Source of the DNA: Pseudomonas massiliensis
Lineage (GTDB): Bacteria > Pseudomonadota > Gammaproteobacteria > Pseudomonadales > Pseudomonadaceae
Direction of reading: 5' to 3'
NCBI RefSeq assembly: GCF_000826105.1
Contig: NZ_CCYK01000007.1
Span: 2,262,656 to 2,326,655, forward strand
Length of the DNA: 64,000 nt
Each line of letters opens with the position of its first letter. Within the stretch, counting starts at the first letter, position 1. The notes beneath the pieces were generated by a model that worked only from the letters and a program-made list of their open reading frames with translations, made no database searches and was not told the origin of the DNA. Below, piece by piece: positions 41,390 through 51,459 of the stretch. A program made the translations under genes and the position numbers.

Positions 41390-44107
41390 ATGGCCACTAT
41401 CCACGTAGACGGCAAAGCCCTCGAAGTCGATGGCGCGGACAACCTGCTACAGGCTTGTCTGTCCCTCGGCCTCGATATTCCCTATTTCTGCTGGCACCCG
41501 GCGCTGGGGAGCGTCGGTGCCTGCCGCCAGTGCGCGGTGAAGCAGTACAACGATGAAAACGACAAGCGCGGCCGCATCGTGATGTCGTGCATGACCCCCG
41601 CCGCGGACAACACCTGGATCTCCATCGACGACGAGGAATCCAAGGCCTTCCGCGCCAGCGTGGTCGAATGGTTGATGACCAACCATCCCCATGACTGCCC
41701 GGTCTGCGAGGAAGGCGGCCACTGCCACCTCCAGGACATGACCGTGATGACCGGCCACAACGAGCGCCGGTACCGCTTCACCAAGCGCACCCACCAGAAC
41801 CAGGATCTGGGCCCGTTCATCGCTCATGAAATGAACCGCTGCATCGCCTGCTACCGCTGCGTGCGTTTCTACAAGGACTATGCCGGCGGCACCGACCTTG
41901 GCGTCTACGGTGCTCACGACAACGTTTATTTCGGCCGGGTCGAAGATGGCGTGCTGGAGAGTGAATTCTCCGGCAACCTCACCGAGGTCTGCCCTACTGG
42001 CGTGTTCACCGACAAGACCCACTCCGAGCGTTACAACCGCAAGTGGGACATGCAGTTCGCGCCGAGCATCTGCCACGGCTGCTCCAGCGGTTGCAACATC
42101 AGCCCCGGCGAACGTTACGGCGAACTGCGTCGGATCGAGAACCGTTACAACGGTTCGGTCAACCATTATTTCCTGTGCGACCGTGGCCGTTTCGGCTACG
42201 GCTACGTCAACCGCAAGGATCGCCCCAAGCACCCGATGCTGGGCCAGGAACGCACCATGCTCGGCGTGGACGCCGCCCTGGACAAGGCCGCCCAATTGCT
42301 CAGCGGTCGTACCATCGTAGGTATCGGCTCGCCACGCGCCAGCCTGGAAAGCAACTTCGCCCTGCGTGAACTGGTGGGCGCCGAGTGGTACCACACCGGT
42401 ATCGAAGCCGGCGAGCTGAGCCGTATTCGCCTGGCGCTGGACGTGCTCAACAACAGCCCCTTGCCGATCCCGAGCCTGCGCGAGGTAGAGGACCATGACG
42501 CGATCTTCGTACTGGGCGAGGACCTGACCCAGACCGCCGCGCGCATGGCCCTGGCCCTGCGCCAGTCGGTCAAGGGCAAGGCCGAGGCCATGGCCGAAGC
42601 CATGCGCGTGCAGCCATGGCTCAACGCCGCCGTGAACAATATTGGCCAGCATGAGCTGTATCCCCTGTTCATCGCCAGCCTGAGCGAAACCCGTCTCGAT
42701 GACGTGGCCGAGGAATGCGTTCACGCCGCGCCCGAGGACCTGGCGCGTATCGGCTTCGCCGTCGCCCATGCCATCGATGCCAGCGCCCCGGCCGTGGCTG
42801 GCCTGGATGACGAAGCTCTGGGCCTGGCCCAGCGCATCGCCGAGGCGCTGCTCGCCGCCAAGCGTCCGCTGGTTGTTTCCGGTACTTCCCTGGCTTGCCC
42901 GGCGCTGATCGAAGCGGCCGCCAACATTGCCAAGGCACTGGCCCTGCGCGCCAAGGCCGGTTCCCTCAGCCTGATCGTACCCGAGGCCAACAGCCTGGGC
43001 CTGGCCATGCTCGGTGGCGGCGCTCTGGACGCCGCCCTGGATGCCGTGATCGAAGGCCGCGCCGACGCCATGGTGGTGCTGGAAAACGACCTCTACACCC
43101 GTCTGCCGAAGGCCAAGGTCGATGCCGCTCTGGCCGCGGCCAAGGTAGTGATCGTCGCCGATCACCAGCAGACCGCCACCACTGACCGCGCCGACCTGAT
43201 CCTGCCCGCGGCCAGCTTCGCCGAGGGCGATGGCACCCTGGTCAGTCAGGAAGGTCGCGCCCAGCGATTCTTCCAGGTGTTCGACCCGCACTATCTGGAC
43301 CCTCAGAACTTCGTCCACGAGGGCTGGCGCTGGCTACATGCCCTGCGCGCCACCCTGCTCGAGCGCAAGGTGGACTGGACCCAGCTGGACCAGGTCACCG
43401 CCGCCTGCGCCGCCGCCGCGCCTCAATTGGCAAGCATCGTTGACGCGGCGCCATCGGCGGCCTTCCGCATCAAGGGCCAGAAGATGGCCCGCGAGCCGCT
43501 GCGCTATTCCGGCCGTACCGCCATGCGCGCCAATATCAGCGTGCATGAACCACGTACCAGCCAGGACGTGGACAGCCCCTTCGCCTTCTCCATGGAAGGC
43601 TACTCGGGCAGCGCCGTACCGCGCCAACAGGTGCCCTTTGCCTGGTCTCCAGGCTGGAACTCGCCGCAGGCCTGGAACAAGTTCCAGGACGAAGTCGGCG
43701 GCCACCTGCGTGCTGGCGACCCCGGCGTGCGGCTGATCGAAAGCCGCGGCGACCAGCTGGCCTGGTTCACCTGCATTCCGGCTGCCTTCGCGCCAGCACG
43801 CGGCACCTGGACCGCCGTGCCCTACTACCACCTGTTCGGCAGCGAGGAAACCTCGTCCAGGGCCGCACCGGTACAGTCGCGCATTCCGGCGTCCTATGTG
43901 GCCGTGGCCAAGGCCGAAGCGGATCGCCTGGGCGTCAATGACGGCGCGCTGGTCAGCCTGAGCGTCGCTGGTACCACGTTGCGCCTGCCATTGCGCGTGG
44001 ATGAACAACTGGCCGTAGGCCTGGTGGCCTTGCCCAAGGGGCTGGCGGGGATTCCGCCCGCCTTCGCCGGGCAGGCCGTGGAAAGCTTGCAGGAGGCCGC
44101 GCAATGA
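41390..44107 (+). CDS. nuoG: Complex I subunit NuoG
   Basis: The 905 aa iron-sulfur subunit holds several clusters. 2Fe-2S N1b ligands lie in CWHPALGSVGACRQC. N5 has the His-Cys set in HDCPVCEEGGHCHLQD. N4 is in CIACYRCVRFY and EVCPTGVF. The off-path N7 is kept in ICHGCSSGCNISPGER. A molybdopterin-oxidoreductase-like domain without cofactor follows (about 220-800). Length is close to the E. coli form (about 908). Retention of the N7 site groups it with the gammaproteobacterial enzymes. Confidence 0.95.
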   Translation: MATIHVDGKALEVDGADNLLQACLSLGLDIPYFCWHPALGSVGACRQCAVKQYNDENDKRGRIVMSCMTPAADNTWISIDDEESKAFRASVVEWLMTNHPHDCPVCEEGGHCHLQDMTVMTGHNERRYRFTKRTHQNQDLGPFIAHEMNRCIACYRCVRFYKDYAGGTDLGVYGAHDNVYFGRVEDGVLESEFSGNLTEVCPTGVFTDKTHSERYNRKWDMQFAPSICHGCSSGCNISPGERYGELRRIENRYNGSVNHYFLCDRGRFGYGYVNRKDRPKHPMLGQERTMLGVDAALDKAAQLLSGRTIVGIGSPRASLESNFALRELVGAEWYHTGIEAGELSRIRLALDVLNNSPLPIPSLREVEDHDAIFVLGEDLTQTAARMALALRQSVKGKAEAMAEAMRVQPWLNAAVNNIGQHELYPLFIASLSETRLDDVAEECVHAAPEDLARIGFAVAHAIDASAPAVAGLDDEALGLAQRIAEALLAAKRPLVVSGTSLACPALIEAAANIAKALALRAKAGSLSLIVPEANSLGLAMLGGGALDAALDAVIEGRADAMVVLENDLYTRLPKAKVDAALAAAKVVIVADHQQTATTDRADLILPAASFAEGDGTLVSQEGRAQRFFQVFDPHYLDPQNFVHEGWRWLHALRATLLERKVDWTQLDQVTAACAAAAPQLASIVDAAPSAAFRIKGQKMAREPLRYSGRTAMRANISVHEPRTSQDVDSPFAFSMEGYSGSAVPRQQVPFAWSPGWNSPQAWNKFQDEVGGHLRAGDPGVRLIESRGDQLAWFTCIPAAFAPARGTWTAVPYYHLFGSEETSSRAAPVQSRIPASYVAVAKAEADRLGVNDGALVSLSVAGTTLRLPLRVDEQLAVGLVALPKGLAGIPPAFAGQAVESLQEAAQ

Positions 44108-45105
44108 GCTGGCTCACACCGGAAGTGATGGACGTCATTGTGTCCGTGCTCAAGTCCATCGTCATTCTCTTGGCGGTAGTGGTTTGCGGTGCGCTGCTCA
44201 GTTTCGTCGAGCGCCGTCTGCTGGGCTGGTGGCAGGACCGCTACGGTCCGAACCGCGTAGGCCCGTTCGGCATGTTCCAGATCGCCGCCGACATGCTGAA
44301 GATGTTCTTCAAGGAAGACTGGAATCCACCCTTCGTCGATCGGGTGATCTTCACCCTGGCGCCGGTGGTGGCCATGAGCGCCTTGCTGATCGCCTTCTCG
44401 GTGATCCCGATCACCCCCACCTGGGGCGTCGCGGACCTGAACATCGGCGTGCTGTTCTTCTTCGCCATGGCGGGCCTGTCGGTGTATGCAGTGCTGTTCG
44501 CCGGCTGGTCGAGCAACAACAAGTATGCCCTGCTCGGCAGCCTGCGCGCCTCCGCCCAGACCGTTTCCTACGAGGTGTTCATGGGCCTGGCGCTCATGGG
44601 CGTGATCGTGCAGGCCGGCTCGTTCAACATGCGCGACATCGTTGAATACCAGGCCCAGAACCTGTGGTTCATCATTCCGCAGTTCTTTGGCTTCTGCACC
44701 TTCTTCATCGCTGGCGTGGCGGTGACGCACCGTCACCCCTTCGACCAGCCGGAAGCGGAGCAGGAACTGGCCGACGGTTACCACATCGAGTATGCCGGCA
44801 TGAAATGGGGCATGTTCTTCGTGGGCGAATACATTGGCATCGTGCTGATCTCGGCGCTGCTGGTGACGCTGTTCTTCGGTGGCTGGCATGGCCCGTTCGA
44901 CTTGCTGCCGCAGGTGCCCTTCCTGTGGTTCGCCCTCAAGACCGCGTTCTTCATCATGCTGTTCATCCTGCTGCGGGCGTCGATTCCACGCCCACGCTAT
45001 GACCAGGTGATGGATTTCAGCTGGAAGTTCTGCCTTCCGCTGACCCTGATCAATTTGCTGGTGACGGCCGCCATCGTGTTGCTGAACACACCGGCCGGTG
45101 CTTGA
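44104..45105 (+). CDS. nuoH: Complex I subunit NuoH
   Basis: The 333 aa membrane subunit has eight spans and joins the peripheral arm to the proton pumps. SFVERRLLGWWQDRYGPNRV is the conserved cytoplasmic loop near the quinone channel. RHPFDQPEAEQELADGYHIE contains the acidic residues of the E-channel loop. The ATG overlaps the nuoG stop. Confidence 0.96.
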   Translation: MSWLTPEVMDVIVSVLKSIVILLAVVVCGALLSFVERRLLGWWQDRYGPNRVGPFGMFQIAADMLKMFFKEDWNPPFVDRVIFTLAPVVAMSALLIAFSVIPITPTWGVADLNIGVLFFFAMAGLSVYAVLFAGWSSNNKYALLGSLRASAQTVSYEVFMGLALMGVIVQAGSFNMRDIVEYQAQNLWFIIPQFFGFCTFFIAGVAVTHRHPFDQPEAEQELADGYHIEYAGMKWGMFFVGEYIGIVLISALLVTLFFGGWHGPFDLLPQVPFLWFALKTAFFIMLFILLRASIPRPRYDQVMDFSWKFCLPLTLINLLVTAAIVLLNTPAGA

Positions 45106-45114
45106 GGACGAGAC

Positions 45115-45663
45115 ATGTTCAAATATATCGGCCATGTGGTCCATGGCACCTACACCCAGCTGCGCAGCCTGATCATGATTTTCGGTCATGGCTTCCGCAA
45201 GCGTGACACGCTGCAATACCCCGAGGAGCCGGTGTATCTCGCGCCCCGCTACCGTGGCCGCATCGTGCTGACCCGCGACCCCGACGGCGAAGAGCGTTGC
45301 GTGGCCTGCAACCTGTGCGCGGTTGCCTGCCCGGTGGGTTGTATCTCCTTGCAGAAGGCCGAGACGGACGACGGCCGTTGGTATCCGGAGTTCTTCCGTA
45401 TCAACTTCTCCCGCTGCATCTTCTGCGGCCTGTGCGAGGAAGCCTGCCCAACCACGGCGATCCAGCTCACGCCGGATTTCGAAATGGCGGACTACAAGCG
45501 TCAGGACCTGGTCTACGAGAAGCACGACCTGCTGATTTCGGGCCCCGGAAAGAATCCGGACTATAACTTCTATCGCGTCGCGGGCATGGCCGTGGCCGGC
45601 AAGCCGAAAGGCGCCGCCCAGAACGAAGCCGAGCCGATCAACGTGAAAAGCCTGCTGCCTTAA
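45115..45663 (+). CDS. nuoI: Complex I subunit NuoI
   Basis: The 182 aa ferredoxin-like subunit carries clusters N6a and N6b. The two ligand sets are CVACNLCAVACPVGC and CIFCGLCEEACPTTA. The N-terminal amphipathic stretch rests on NuoH. Nine bases separate it from nuoH. Confidence 0.96.
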   Translation: MFKYIGHVVHGTYTQLRSLIMIFGHGFRKRDTLQYPEEPVYLAPRYRGRIVLTRDPDGEERCVACNLCAVACPVGCISLQKAETDDGRWYPEFFRINFSRCIFCGLCEEACPTTAIQLTPDFEMADYKRQDLVYEKHDLLISGPGKNPDYNFYRVAGMAVAGKPKGAAQNEAEPINVKSLLP

Positions 45664-45672
45664 GGAAGAAAG

Positions 45673-46173
45673 ATGGAATTCGCGTTCTATTTCGCCTCCG
45701 GCGTTGCGGTGCTGGCGACCCTCCGGGTCATTACCGGCACCAACCCGGTGCACGCCCTGCTGTACCTGATCATCTCCCTGATCGCAGTGGCCATGACCTT
45801 CTTCGCCCTCGGCGCTCCGTTCGCCGGGGTTCTGGAAGTGATCGCCTACGCTGGTGCCATCATGGTGCTGTTCGTGTTCGTGGTGATGATGCTCAACCTG
45901 GGCACCGCCTCGGCGCACCAGGAGCGGGAATGGTTCAAGCCGGGCATTTGGGCAGGGCCCATGCTGCTGGCCGCGCTCCTGCTGCTCGAACTGATGTACG
46001 TGCTGTTCTCCGGACCGGGCAATATCCCCGTCGGGGAAACCACCATCGGTCCCAAGGCCGTGGGCATCAGCCTGTTCGGCCCTTACCTGCTGGCCGTGGA
46101 GCTGGCCTCGATGCTGCTGCTCGCCGCGGCCATCACCGCTTTCCACATCGGCCGCAACGAGGCGAAGGAGTAA
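45673..46173 (+). CDS. nuoJ: Complex I subunit NuoJ
   Basis: The 166 aa inner-membrane subunit has five spans. ALLYLIISLIAVAMTFFALG and the EVIAYAGAIMVLFVFVVMML helix with the conserved Glu and Tyr-Ala-Gly are present. The latter helix contains the pi-bulge that links quinone reduction to pumping. It lies nine bases after nuoI. Confidence 0.95.
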   Translation: MEFAFYFASGVAVLATLRVITGTNPVHALLYLIISLIAVAMTFFALGAPFAGVLEVIAYAGAIMVLFVFVVMMLNLGTASAHQEREWFKPGIWAGPMLLAALLLLELMYVLFSGPGNIPVGETTIGPKAVGISLFGPYLLAVELASMLLLAAAITAFHIGRNEAKE

Positions 46174-46176
46174 CCC

Positions 46177-46485
46177 ATGCCAGCCATTCCTCTCGAACAC
46201 GGCCTGGCCGTCGCCGGGGTACTCTTCGTCCTCGGCCTGGTCGGCCTGCTGGTGCGCCGCAACATCCTTTTCGTGCTGATGAGCCTGGAAATCATGATGA
46301 ACGCCTCGGCGCTGGCCTTCATCGTGGCAGGCAGCCGCTGGGCCCAACCGGATGGGCAGATCATGTTCATCCTGGTGATCACCCTGGCGGCCGCCGAGGC
46401 CAGCATCGGCCTGGCGATCCTGATCCAGCTGTATCGCCGCTTCCATACGCTCGATATCGACGCTGCCAGTGAGATGCGCGGATGA
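46177..46485 (+). CDS. nuoK: Complex I subunit NuoK
   Basis: The 102 aa subunit has three spans. The two buried glutamates needed for proton transfer are present in LMSLEIMMNA (helix 2) and LAAAEASIGLAIL (helix 3). Its stop overlaps the nuoL start by four bases, so the two are translationally coupled. Confidence 0.95.
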   Translation: MPAIPLEHGLAVAGVLFVLGLVGLLVRRNILFVLMSLEIMMNASALAFIVAGSRWAQPDGQIMFILVITLAAAEASIGLAILIQLYRRFHTLDIDAASEMRG

Positions 46486-48332
46486 ACCTACTCTTCCTGA
46501 CCTTCGTCTTTCCTCTGATCGGCTACCTGCTGCTGTCGTTTTCCCGCGGCCGGCTTTCGGAAAACACTTCCGCGCTCATCGGCGTCGGCTCCATCGGCCT
46601 CTCCGCCCTGGTAGCGGCCTATGTGATCTGGCAGTTCAACATGGCGCCCCCGCCAGGCGGTGTCTTCACTCAGGTGCTCTGGACCTGGATCTCGGTAGGC
46701 ACCTTCAAGCCGAGCTTCACCCTTTACCTGGATGGCCTGTCGCTGACCATGCTGGGCGTGGTGGTCGGAGTGGGCTTCCTGATCCACCTGTTCGCTTCCT
46801 GGTACATGCGTGGCGAAGAAGGCTACTCGCGCTTCTTCTCCTACACCAACCTGTTCATTGCCAGCATGTTGTTCCTGATCCTGGGTGACAATCTGCTGTT
46901 CATCTACTTCGGTTGGGAAGGCGTGGGCCTGTGCAGCTATCTGTTGATCGGCTTCTACTACGGCAACCGCAACAATGGCAATGCCGCGCTCAAGGCCTTC
47001 ATCGTCACCCGTATCGGCGACGTGTTCATGGCTATCGGGATGTTCATCCTGTTCCACCAGCTGGGCACCCTGAACATCCAGGAGTTGCTGGTACGCGCGC
47101 CTGAACACTTCAAGGTCGGTGATTTCTGGATCGTCCTCGCTACCCTGATGCTGCTCGGTGGCGCCGTGGGCAAGTCCGCCCAGCTTCCCCTGCAGACCTG
47201 GCTGGCAGACGCCATGGCCGGTCCAACACCGGTTTCGGCGCTGATCCACGCGGCAACCATGGTGACCGCGGGTGTATACCTGATCGCCCGTACCCACGGC
47301 CTGTTCACCCTGGCGCCGGACATCCTGCACCTGGTAGGCATCGTCGGCGGCGTGACCTTGGTGCTGGCTGGCTTCGCCGCTCTGGTGCAGACGGACATCA
47401 AGCGCATCCTGGCCTACTCGACCATGAGCCAGATCGGCTACATGTTCCTGGCCCTGGGCGTCGGTGCCTGGGAAGGCGCGATTTTCCACCTGATGACGCA
47501 CGCCTTCTTCAAGGCGCTGCTGTTCCTGGCTTCGGGCGCGGTGATCGTGGCCTGCCACCATGAGCAGAACATCTTCAAAATGGGCGGGCTGTGGAAGAAG
47601 CTGCCGCTGGCCTACGCCAGCTTCATCGTCGGTGGCGCGGCCCTGGCGGCCCTGCCTATCCTGACAGCCGGCTTCTACTCCAAGGACGAGATCCTCTGGG
47701 AAGCCTTCGCCAGCGGCCATACCGGCCTGCTGTACGCTGGCCTGGTGGGTGCGTTCATGACGTCGCTGTACACCTTCCGCCTGATCTTCATCGCCTTCCA
47801 CGGCGAAGCGAAGACCGAGGCCCACGCCGGCCACGGCATTTCCCACTGGCTGCCACTGGGCGTGCTGCTGGTGCTCTCCACCTTCGTCGGCGCCTGGATT
47901 CACCCACCGCTGGCAGGAGTGTTGCCGGAAAGCGTGGGCCACGCGGGTGGCGAAGCCAAGCACAGCCTGGAAATCGCCTCGGGCGCCATCGCCCTGGCCG
48001 GCATCCTGCTGGCGGCATTGCTTTTCCTGGGCAAACGCCGGGTGGTCAGCGCCATCGCCAACAGTGGCCCTGGCCGTCTGCTCTCGGCGTGGTGGTTCGC
48101 TGCCTGGGGCTTCGACTGGATCTACGACAAGCTTTTCGTCAAACCCTATCTGTGGATCAGCCACGTGCTGCGCAGGGACCCAATGGACCGTGGCATCGGC
48201 CTGGTTCCTCGGTTGGTCAAAGGCGGTCATTCCGTCATGAGCCGCACCGAGAACGGCCAGCTGCGCTGGTATGCCGCTTCCCTCGCGTTTGGCGCCGTCG
48301 TGGTGCTGGGCGCTGTAGTGATGGCCGCCTGA
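46482..48332 (+). CDS. nuoL: Complex I subunit NuoL
   Basis: The 616 aa antiporter-like pump at the distal end of the membrane arm has about 16 spans. YFGWEGVGLCSYLLIGFYY carries the key Glu, KSAQLPLQTWLADAMAGPTP the key Lys with the broken helix, and IKRILAYSTMSQIGY the second channel. The C-terminal long amphipathic helix that braces NuoM and NuoN follows after about residue 500, with AWWFAAWGFDWIYD-type residues. Confidence 0.95.
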   Translation: MNLLFLTFVFPLIGYLLLSFSRGRLSENTSALIGVGSIGLSALVAAYVIWQFNMAPPPGGVFTQVLWTWISVGTFKPSFTLYLDGLSLTMLGVVVGVGFLIHLFASWYMRGEEGYSRFFSYTNLFIASMLFLILGDNLLFIYFGWEGVGLCSYLLIGFYYGNRNNGNAALKAFIVTRIGDVFMAIGMFILFHQLGTLNIQELLVRAPEHFKVGDFWIVLATLMLLGGAVGKSAQLPLQTWLADAMAGPTPVSALIHAATMVTAGVYLIARTHGLFTLAPDILHLVGIVGGVTLVLAGFAALVQTDIKRILAYSTMSQIGYMFLALGVGAWEGAIFHLMTHAFFKALLFLASGAVIVACHHEQNIFKMGGLWKKLPLAYASFIVGGAALAALPILTAGFYSKDEILWEAFASGHTGLLYAGLVGAFMTSLYTFRLIFIAFHGEAKTEAHAGHGISHWLPLGVLLVLSTFVGAWIHPPLAGVLPESVGHAGGEAKHSLEIASGAIALAGILLAALLFLGKRRVVSAIANSGPGRLLSAWWFAAWGFDWIYDKLFVKPYLWISHVLRRDPMDRGIGLVPRLVKGGHSVMSRTENGQLRWYAASLAFGAVVVLGAVVMAA

Positions 48333-48372
48333 CTATGAACCTTGCGACTTTGCGAAAGGAAACGACCCCGTC

Positions 48373-49905
48373 ATGATTCTGCCTTGGCTGATCCTGATTC
48401 CCTTCATCGGCGGCCTCCTGTGCTGGATGGCTGAGCGCTCGAGCGCCACCCTTCCCCGCTGGATCGCGTTGCTGACCATGTCTCTGGAATTGGTACTGGG
48501 GCTTTGGCTCTGGGCCCATGGGGACTACTCCCTGGCCCCGGCGCCCGGCGCCGACCCGGTCTGGGCCGTCGAATACAAGTGGGCCTGGATCCCGCGGTTC
48601 GGCATCAGCGTGCACCTGGCGCTGGATGGCCTGTCCTTGCTGATGATCCTGCTGACCGGCCTGCTCGGCGCGCTCTCGGTGCTGTGCTCGTGGAAAGAGA
48701 TTCAGCGCCATGTGGGCTTCTTCCACCTGAACCTGATGTGGATCCTGGGCGGGGTGATCGGCGTGTTCCTGGCGCTGGACCTGTTCCTGTTCTTCTTCTT
48801 CTGGGAAATGATGCTGGTGCCGATGTACTTCCTCATCGCGCTCTGGGGTCATAGCTCGGCGGACGGCAAGCGCACCCGGATCTACGCGGCGACCAAGTTC
48901 TTCATCTTCACCCAGGCCAGCGGCCTGATCATGTTGGTGGCGATCCTGGCGCTGGTGCTGGTGAACTACAACCATACCGGTGTGATCACCTTCAACTACT
49001 CCGACCTGCTCAAGGCGCACCTGCCAGCCGGCACCGAATACCTGTTGATGCTGGGCTTCTTCGTCGCCTTCGCGGTGAAACTGCCCGTGGTGCCGGTGCA
49101 TTCCTGGCTGCCGGACGCCCATGCCCAGGCGCCGACCGCCGGTTCCGTGGACCTGGCCGGTATCCTCTTGAAAACCGCCGCCTATGGCCTGCTGCGCTTC
49201 GCCCTGCCGCTGTTCCCCAATGCGTCGGCCGAGTTCGCGCCCATCGCCATGGGCCTGGGCCTGGTCGGCATCTTCTATGGTGCCTTCCTGGCCTTCGCCC
49301 AGACCGACATCAAGCGCCTGATTGCCTATTCCAGCGTCTCGCACATGGGCTTCGTGCTGATCGGCATCTACTCCGGCAGCCTGGAAGCATTGCAGGGTGC
49401 CGTGGTGCAGATGGTGGCGCACGGTCTGTCCGCCGCGGCCCTGTTCATCCTCAGTGGCCAGCTGTACGAGCGCCTGCACACCCGCGACATGCGTGAAATG
49501 GGCGGCCTGTGGTCACGTATCGCCTACCTGCCGGCGATCAGCCTGTTCTTCGCGGCGGCTTCCCTGGGCCTGCCCGGCACGGGCAACTTCGTGGGTGAAT
49601 TCCTGATCCTGCTGGGCAGCTTCGCCGTGGCGCCGTGGGTCACCACCATTGCCACCTTCGGCCTGGTCGTGGGTTCGGTCTATGCGCTGATCATGATCCA
49701 CCGCGCCTATTTCGGGCCGGCCAAGTCCGACACAGTGCTGCATGGCATGGATGGCCGCGAGCTGGCGATGATCCTGCTGCTGGCAGTGCTGCTGGTGCTG
49801 CTGGGCGTGTATCCGCAACCCATCCTGGACACCTCGGCGGCCACCATGGCCGGGGTCCAGAACTGGTTCGGCTCGGCTTTCTCTCAACTTGCATCGGCCC
49901 GGTAA
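48373..49905 (+). CDS. nuoM: Complex I subunit NuoM
   Basis: The 510 aa antiporter-like pump has about 14 spans. FFFWEMMLVPMYFLIALWG holds the channel Glu, and KLPVVPVHSWLPDAHAQAPT the channel Lys. IKRLIAYSSVSHMGF marks the second half channel. The start MILPWLILIPFIGG follows a 40-base gap from nuoL that contains GCGAAAGGAAACG as ribosome site. Confidence 0.95.
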   Translation: MILPWLILIPFIGGLLCWMAERSSATLPRWIALLTMSLELVLGLWLWAHGDYSLAPAPGADPVWAVEYKWAWIPRFGISVHLALDGLSLLMILLTGLLGALSVLCSWKEIQRHVGFFHLNLMWILGGVIGVFLALDLFLFFFFWEMMLVPMYFLIALWGHSSADGKRTRIYAATKFFIFTQASGLIMLVAILALVLVNYNHTGVITFNYSDLLKAHLPAGTEYLLMLGFFVAFAVKLPVVPVHSWLPDAHAQAPTAGSVDLAGILLKTAAYGLLRFALPLFPNASAEFAPIAMGLGLVGIFYGAFLAFAQTDIKRLIAYSSVSHMGFVLIGIYSGSLEALQGAVVQMVAHGLSAAALFILSGQLYERLHTRDMREMGGLWSRIAYLPAISLFFAAASLGLPGTGNFVGEFLILLGSFAVAPWVTTIATFGLVVGSVYALIMIHRAYFGPAKSDTVLHGMDGRELAMILLLAVLLVLLGVYPQPILDTSAATMAGVQNWFGSAFSQLASAR

Positions 49906-49911
49906 CCTGCA

Positions 49912-51381
49912 ATGGAACTGACCTCTCAACACTTTCTGGCACTGGCGCCGCTGCTGATCACGAGCGTCACCATCGTGGTGGTGATGCTGGCGATCGCCTG
50001 GCGCCGCAACCACTCCCAAACCTTCCTGCTGTCTTGCGCGGGATTGAACCTGGCGTTGCTGTCGATCCTGCCAGTGCTCAAGGTTACCCCGCTCAGCGTG
50101 ACCAGCCTGCTGCAGGTGGATGACTTCGCTTGCCTGTACATGGCGCTGATCCTCATCGCTACCCTGGCCTGCGTTACCCTGGCCCACGCCTACCTTGGAG
50201 ACGCGGGTTCCGGTTACCCAGGCAACCGTGAAGAGCTGTACCTGCTCATCCTGCTGGCGGCCGCCGGCGGCATGGTCCTGGTGTGCGCCCAGCAACTGGC
50301 CGCGCTCTTCATCGGCCTCGAACTGCTTTCGGTACCAGTGTATGGGCTGGTGGCCTATGCCTACTTCAACAAGCGTTCCCTGGAAGCCGGCATCAAGTAC
50401 ATGGTGCTGTCGGCGGCTGGCTCGGCATTCCTGTTGTTCGGCATGGCGCTGCTGTACGCCGATGCCGGGACCCTGAGCTTCAGCGGCATCGGCGCGGCCC
50501 TGGCCGCCACCGGCATGCCGAGCCTGCTGGCGCAGCTGGGCCTGGGCATGATGCTGGTGGGCCTGGCCTTCAAGTTGTCCCTGGTGCCCTTCCACCTGTG
50601 GACCCCGGATGTCTATGAAGGCGCCCCGGCTCCAGTGGCCGCCTTCCTGGCGACCGCCAGCAAGGTGGCGGTCTTCGCCGTGATCGTGCGCCTGTTCCAA
50701 TTGTCGCCTGCGGCCAGCAGTGGCGTGTTGAACGACGTCCTCAGCCTGATCGCCATCGCCTCCATCGTGGTCGGCAACCTGCTGGCGCTGAACCAGAGCA
50801 ACCTAAAGCGTCTGCTGGGTTACTCTTCCATCGCCCACTTCGGTTACCTGCTCATCGCCCTGGTGGCGAGCAAGGGCTTGGCCGTGGAAGCCATCGGCGT
50901 CTACCTGGCCACCTACGTGATCACCAGCCTGGGCGCGTTCGGGGTCATCACCTTGATGTCCTCGCCCTTCAAGGGCCGCGACGCCGACGCGCTCTTCGAG
51001 TATCGCGGTCTGTTCTGGCGCCGCCCCTACCTGACCGCCGTGCTCACCGTGATGATGCTCTCCCTGGCCGGCATTCCGCTCACCGCGGGCTTCATCGGCA
51101 AGTTCTACATCATGGCGGCAGGCGTGGAATCGGGCCTGTGGTGGCTGGTCGGGGCCCTGGTGATCGGTAGCGCCATCGGCTTGTTCTACTACCTGCGCGT
51201 GATGGTTACCTTGTACCTGCGCGAGTCGAGCATTCCACGTCAGGACGCGCCACTGAATTGGGAACAGCGCACCGGCGGCGTCATGCTGCTGGCCATCGCC
51301 ATCCTGGCCTTTGTGCTGGGTGTGTATCCGCAACCCCTGGTGGACTTGGTACAGCACGCAGGGCTGCACCTGATGGGCTAG
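49912..51381 (+). CDS. nuoN: Complex I subunit NuoN
   Basis: The 489 aa last pump of the operon has about 14 spans. FIGLELLSVPVYGLVAY has the Glu region and FKLSLVPFHLWTPDVYEGAP the channel Lys with the broken helix. NLKRLLGYSSIAHFGY is the second channel motif. It starts six bases after nuoM and is followed by a strong terminator, which ends the operon. Confidence 0.95.
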   Translation: MELTSQHFLALAPLLITSVTIVVVMLAIAWRRNHSQTFLLSCAGLNLALLSILPVLKVTPLSVTSLLQVDDFACLYMALILIATLACVTLAHAYLGDAGSGYPGNREELYLLILLAAAGGMVLVCAQQLAALFIGLELLSVPVYGLVAYAYFNKRSLEAGIKYMVLSAAGSAFLLFGMALLYADAGTLSFSGIGAALAATGMPSLLAQLGLGMMLVGLAFKLSLVPFHLWTPDVYEGAPAPVAAFLATASKVAVFAVIVRLFQLSPAASSGVLNDVLSLIAIASIVVGNLLALNQSNLKRLLGYSSIAHFGYLLIALVASKGLAVEAIGVYLATYVITSLGAFGVITLMSSPFKGRDADALFEYRGLFWRRPYLTAVLTVMMLSLAGIPLTAGFIGKFYIMAAGVESGLWWLVGALVIGSAIGLFYYLRVMVTLYLRESSIPRQDAPLNWEQRTGGVMLLAIAILAFVLGVYPQPLVDLVQHAGLHLMG

Positions 51382-51396
51382 ACAGGCTTGTACGAT

Positions 51397-51432
51397 AAAA
51401 ACCCCGCTGTGTTCCTACAGCGGGGTTTTTTT
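51397..51432 (+). terminator. Terminator of the nuo operon
   Basis: AACCCCGCTGT and ACAGCGGGGTT arms around GTTCCT are followed by seven T on the plus strand and preceded by AAAA, so the hairpin can also serve the converging VOC gene. Confidence 0.93.
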
Positions 51433-51459
51433 ATGGTCATGCACGCTTTGGCAAAAGCT

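Noticed and set aside
43894..46446. An 850-codon minus-strand frame across nuoG end to nuoK
   Set aside because: It spans several real genes in antisense and is rich in His/Gln/Glu, as expected from reversed GC-rich coding DNA.
41447..48230. Long minus-strand frames opposite nuoG and nuoL
   Set aside because: Shadows of nuoG and nuoL; no ribosome sites or recognisable domains.
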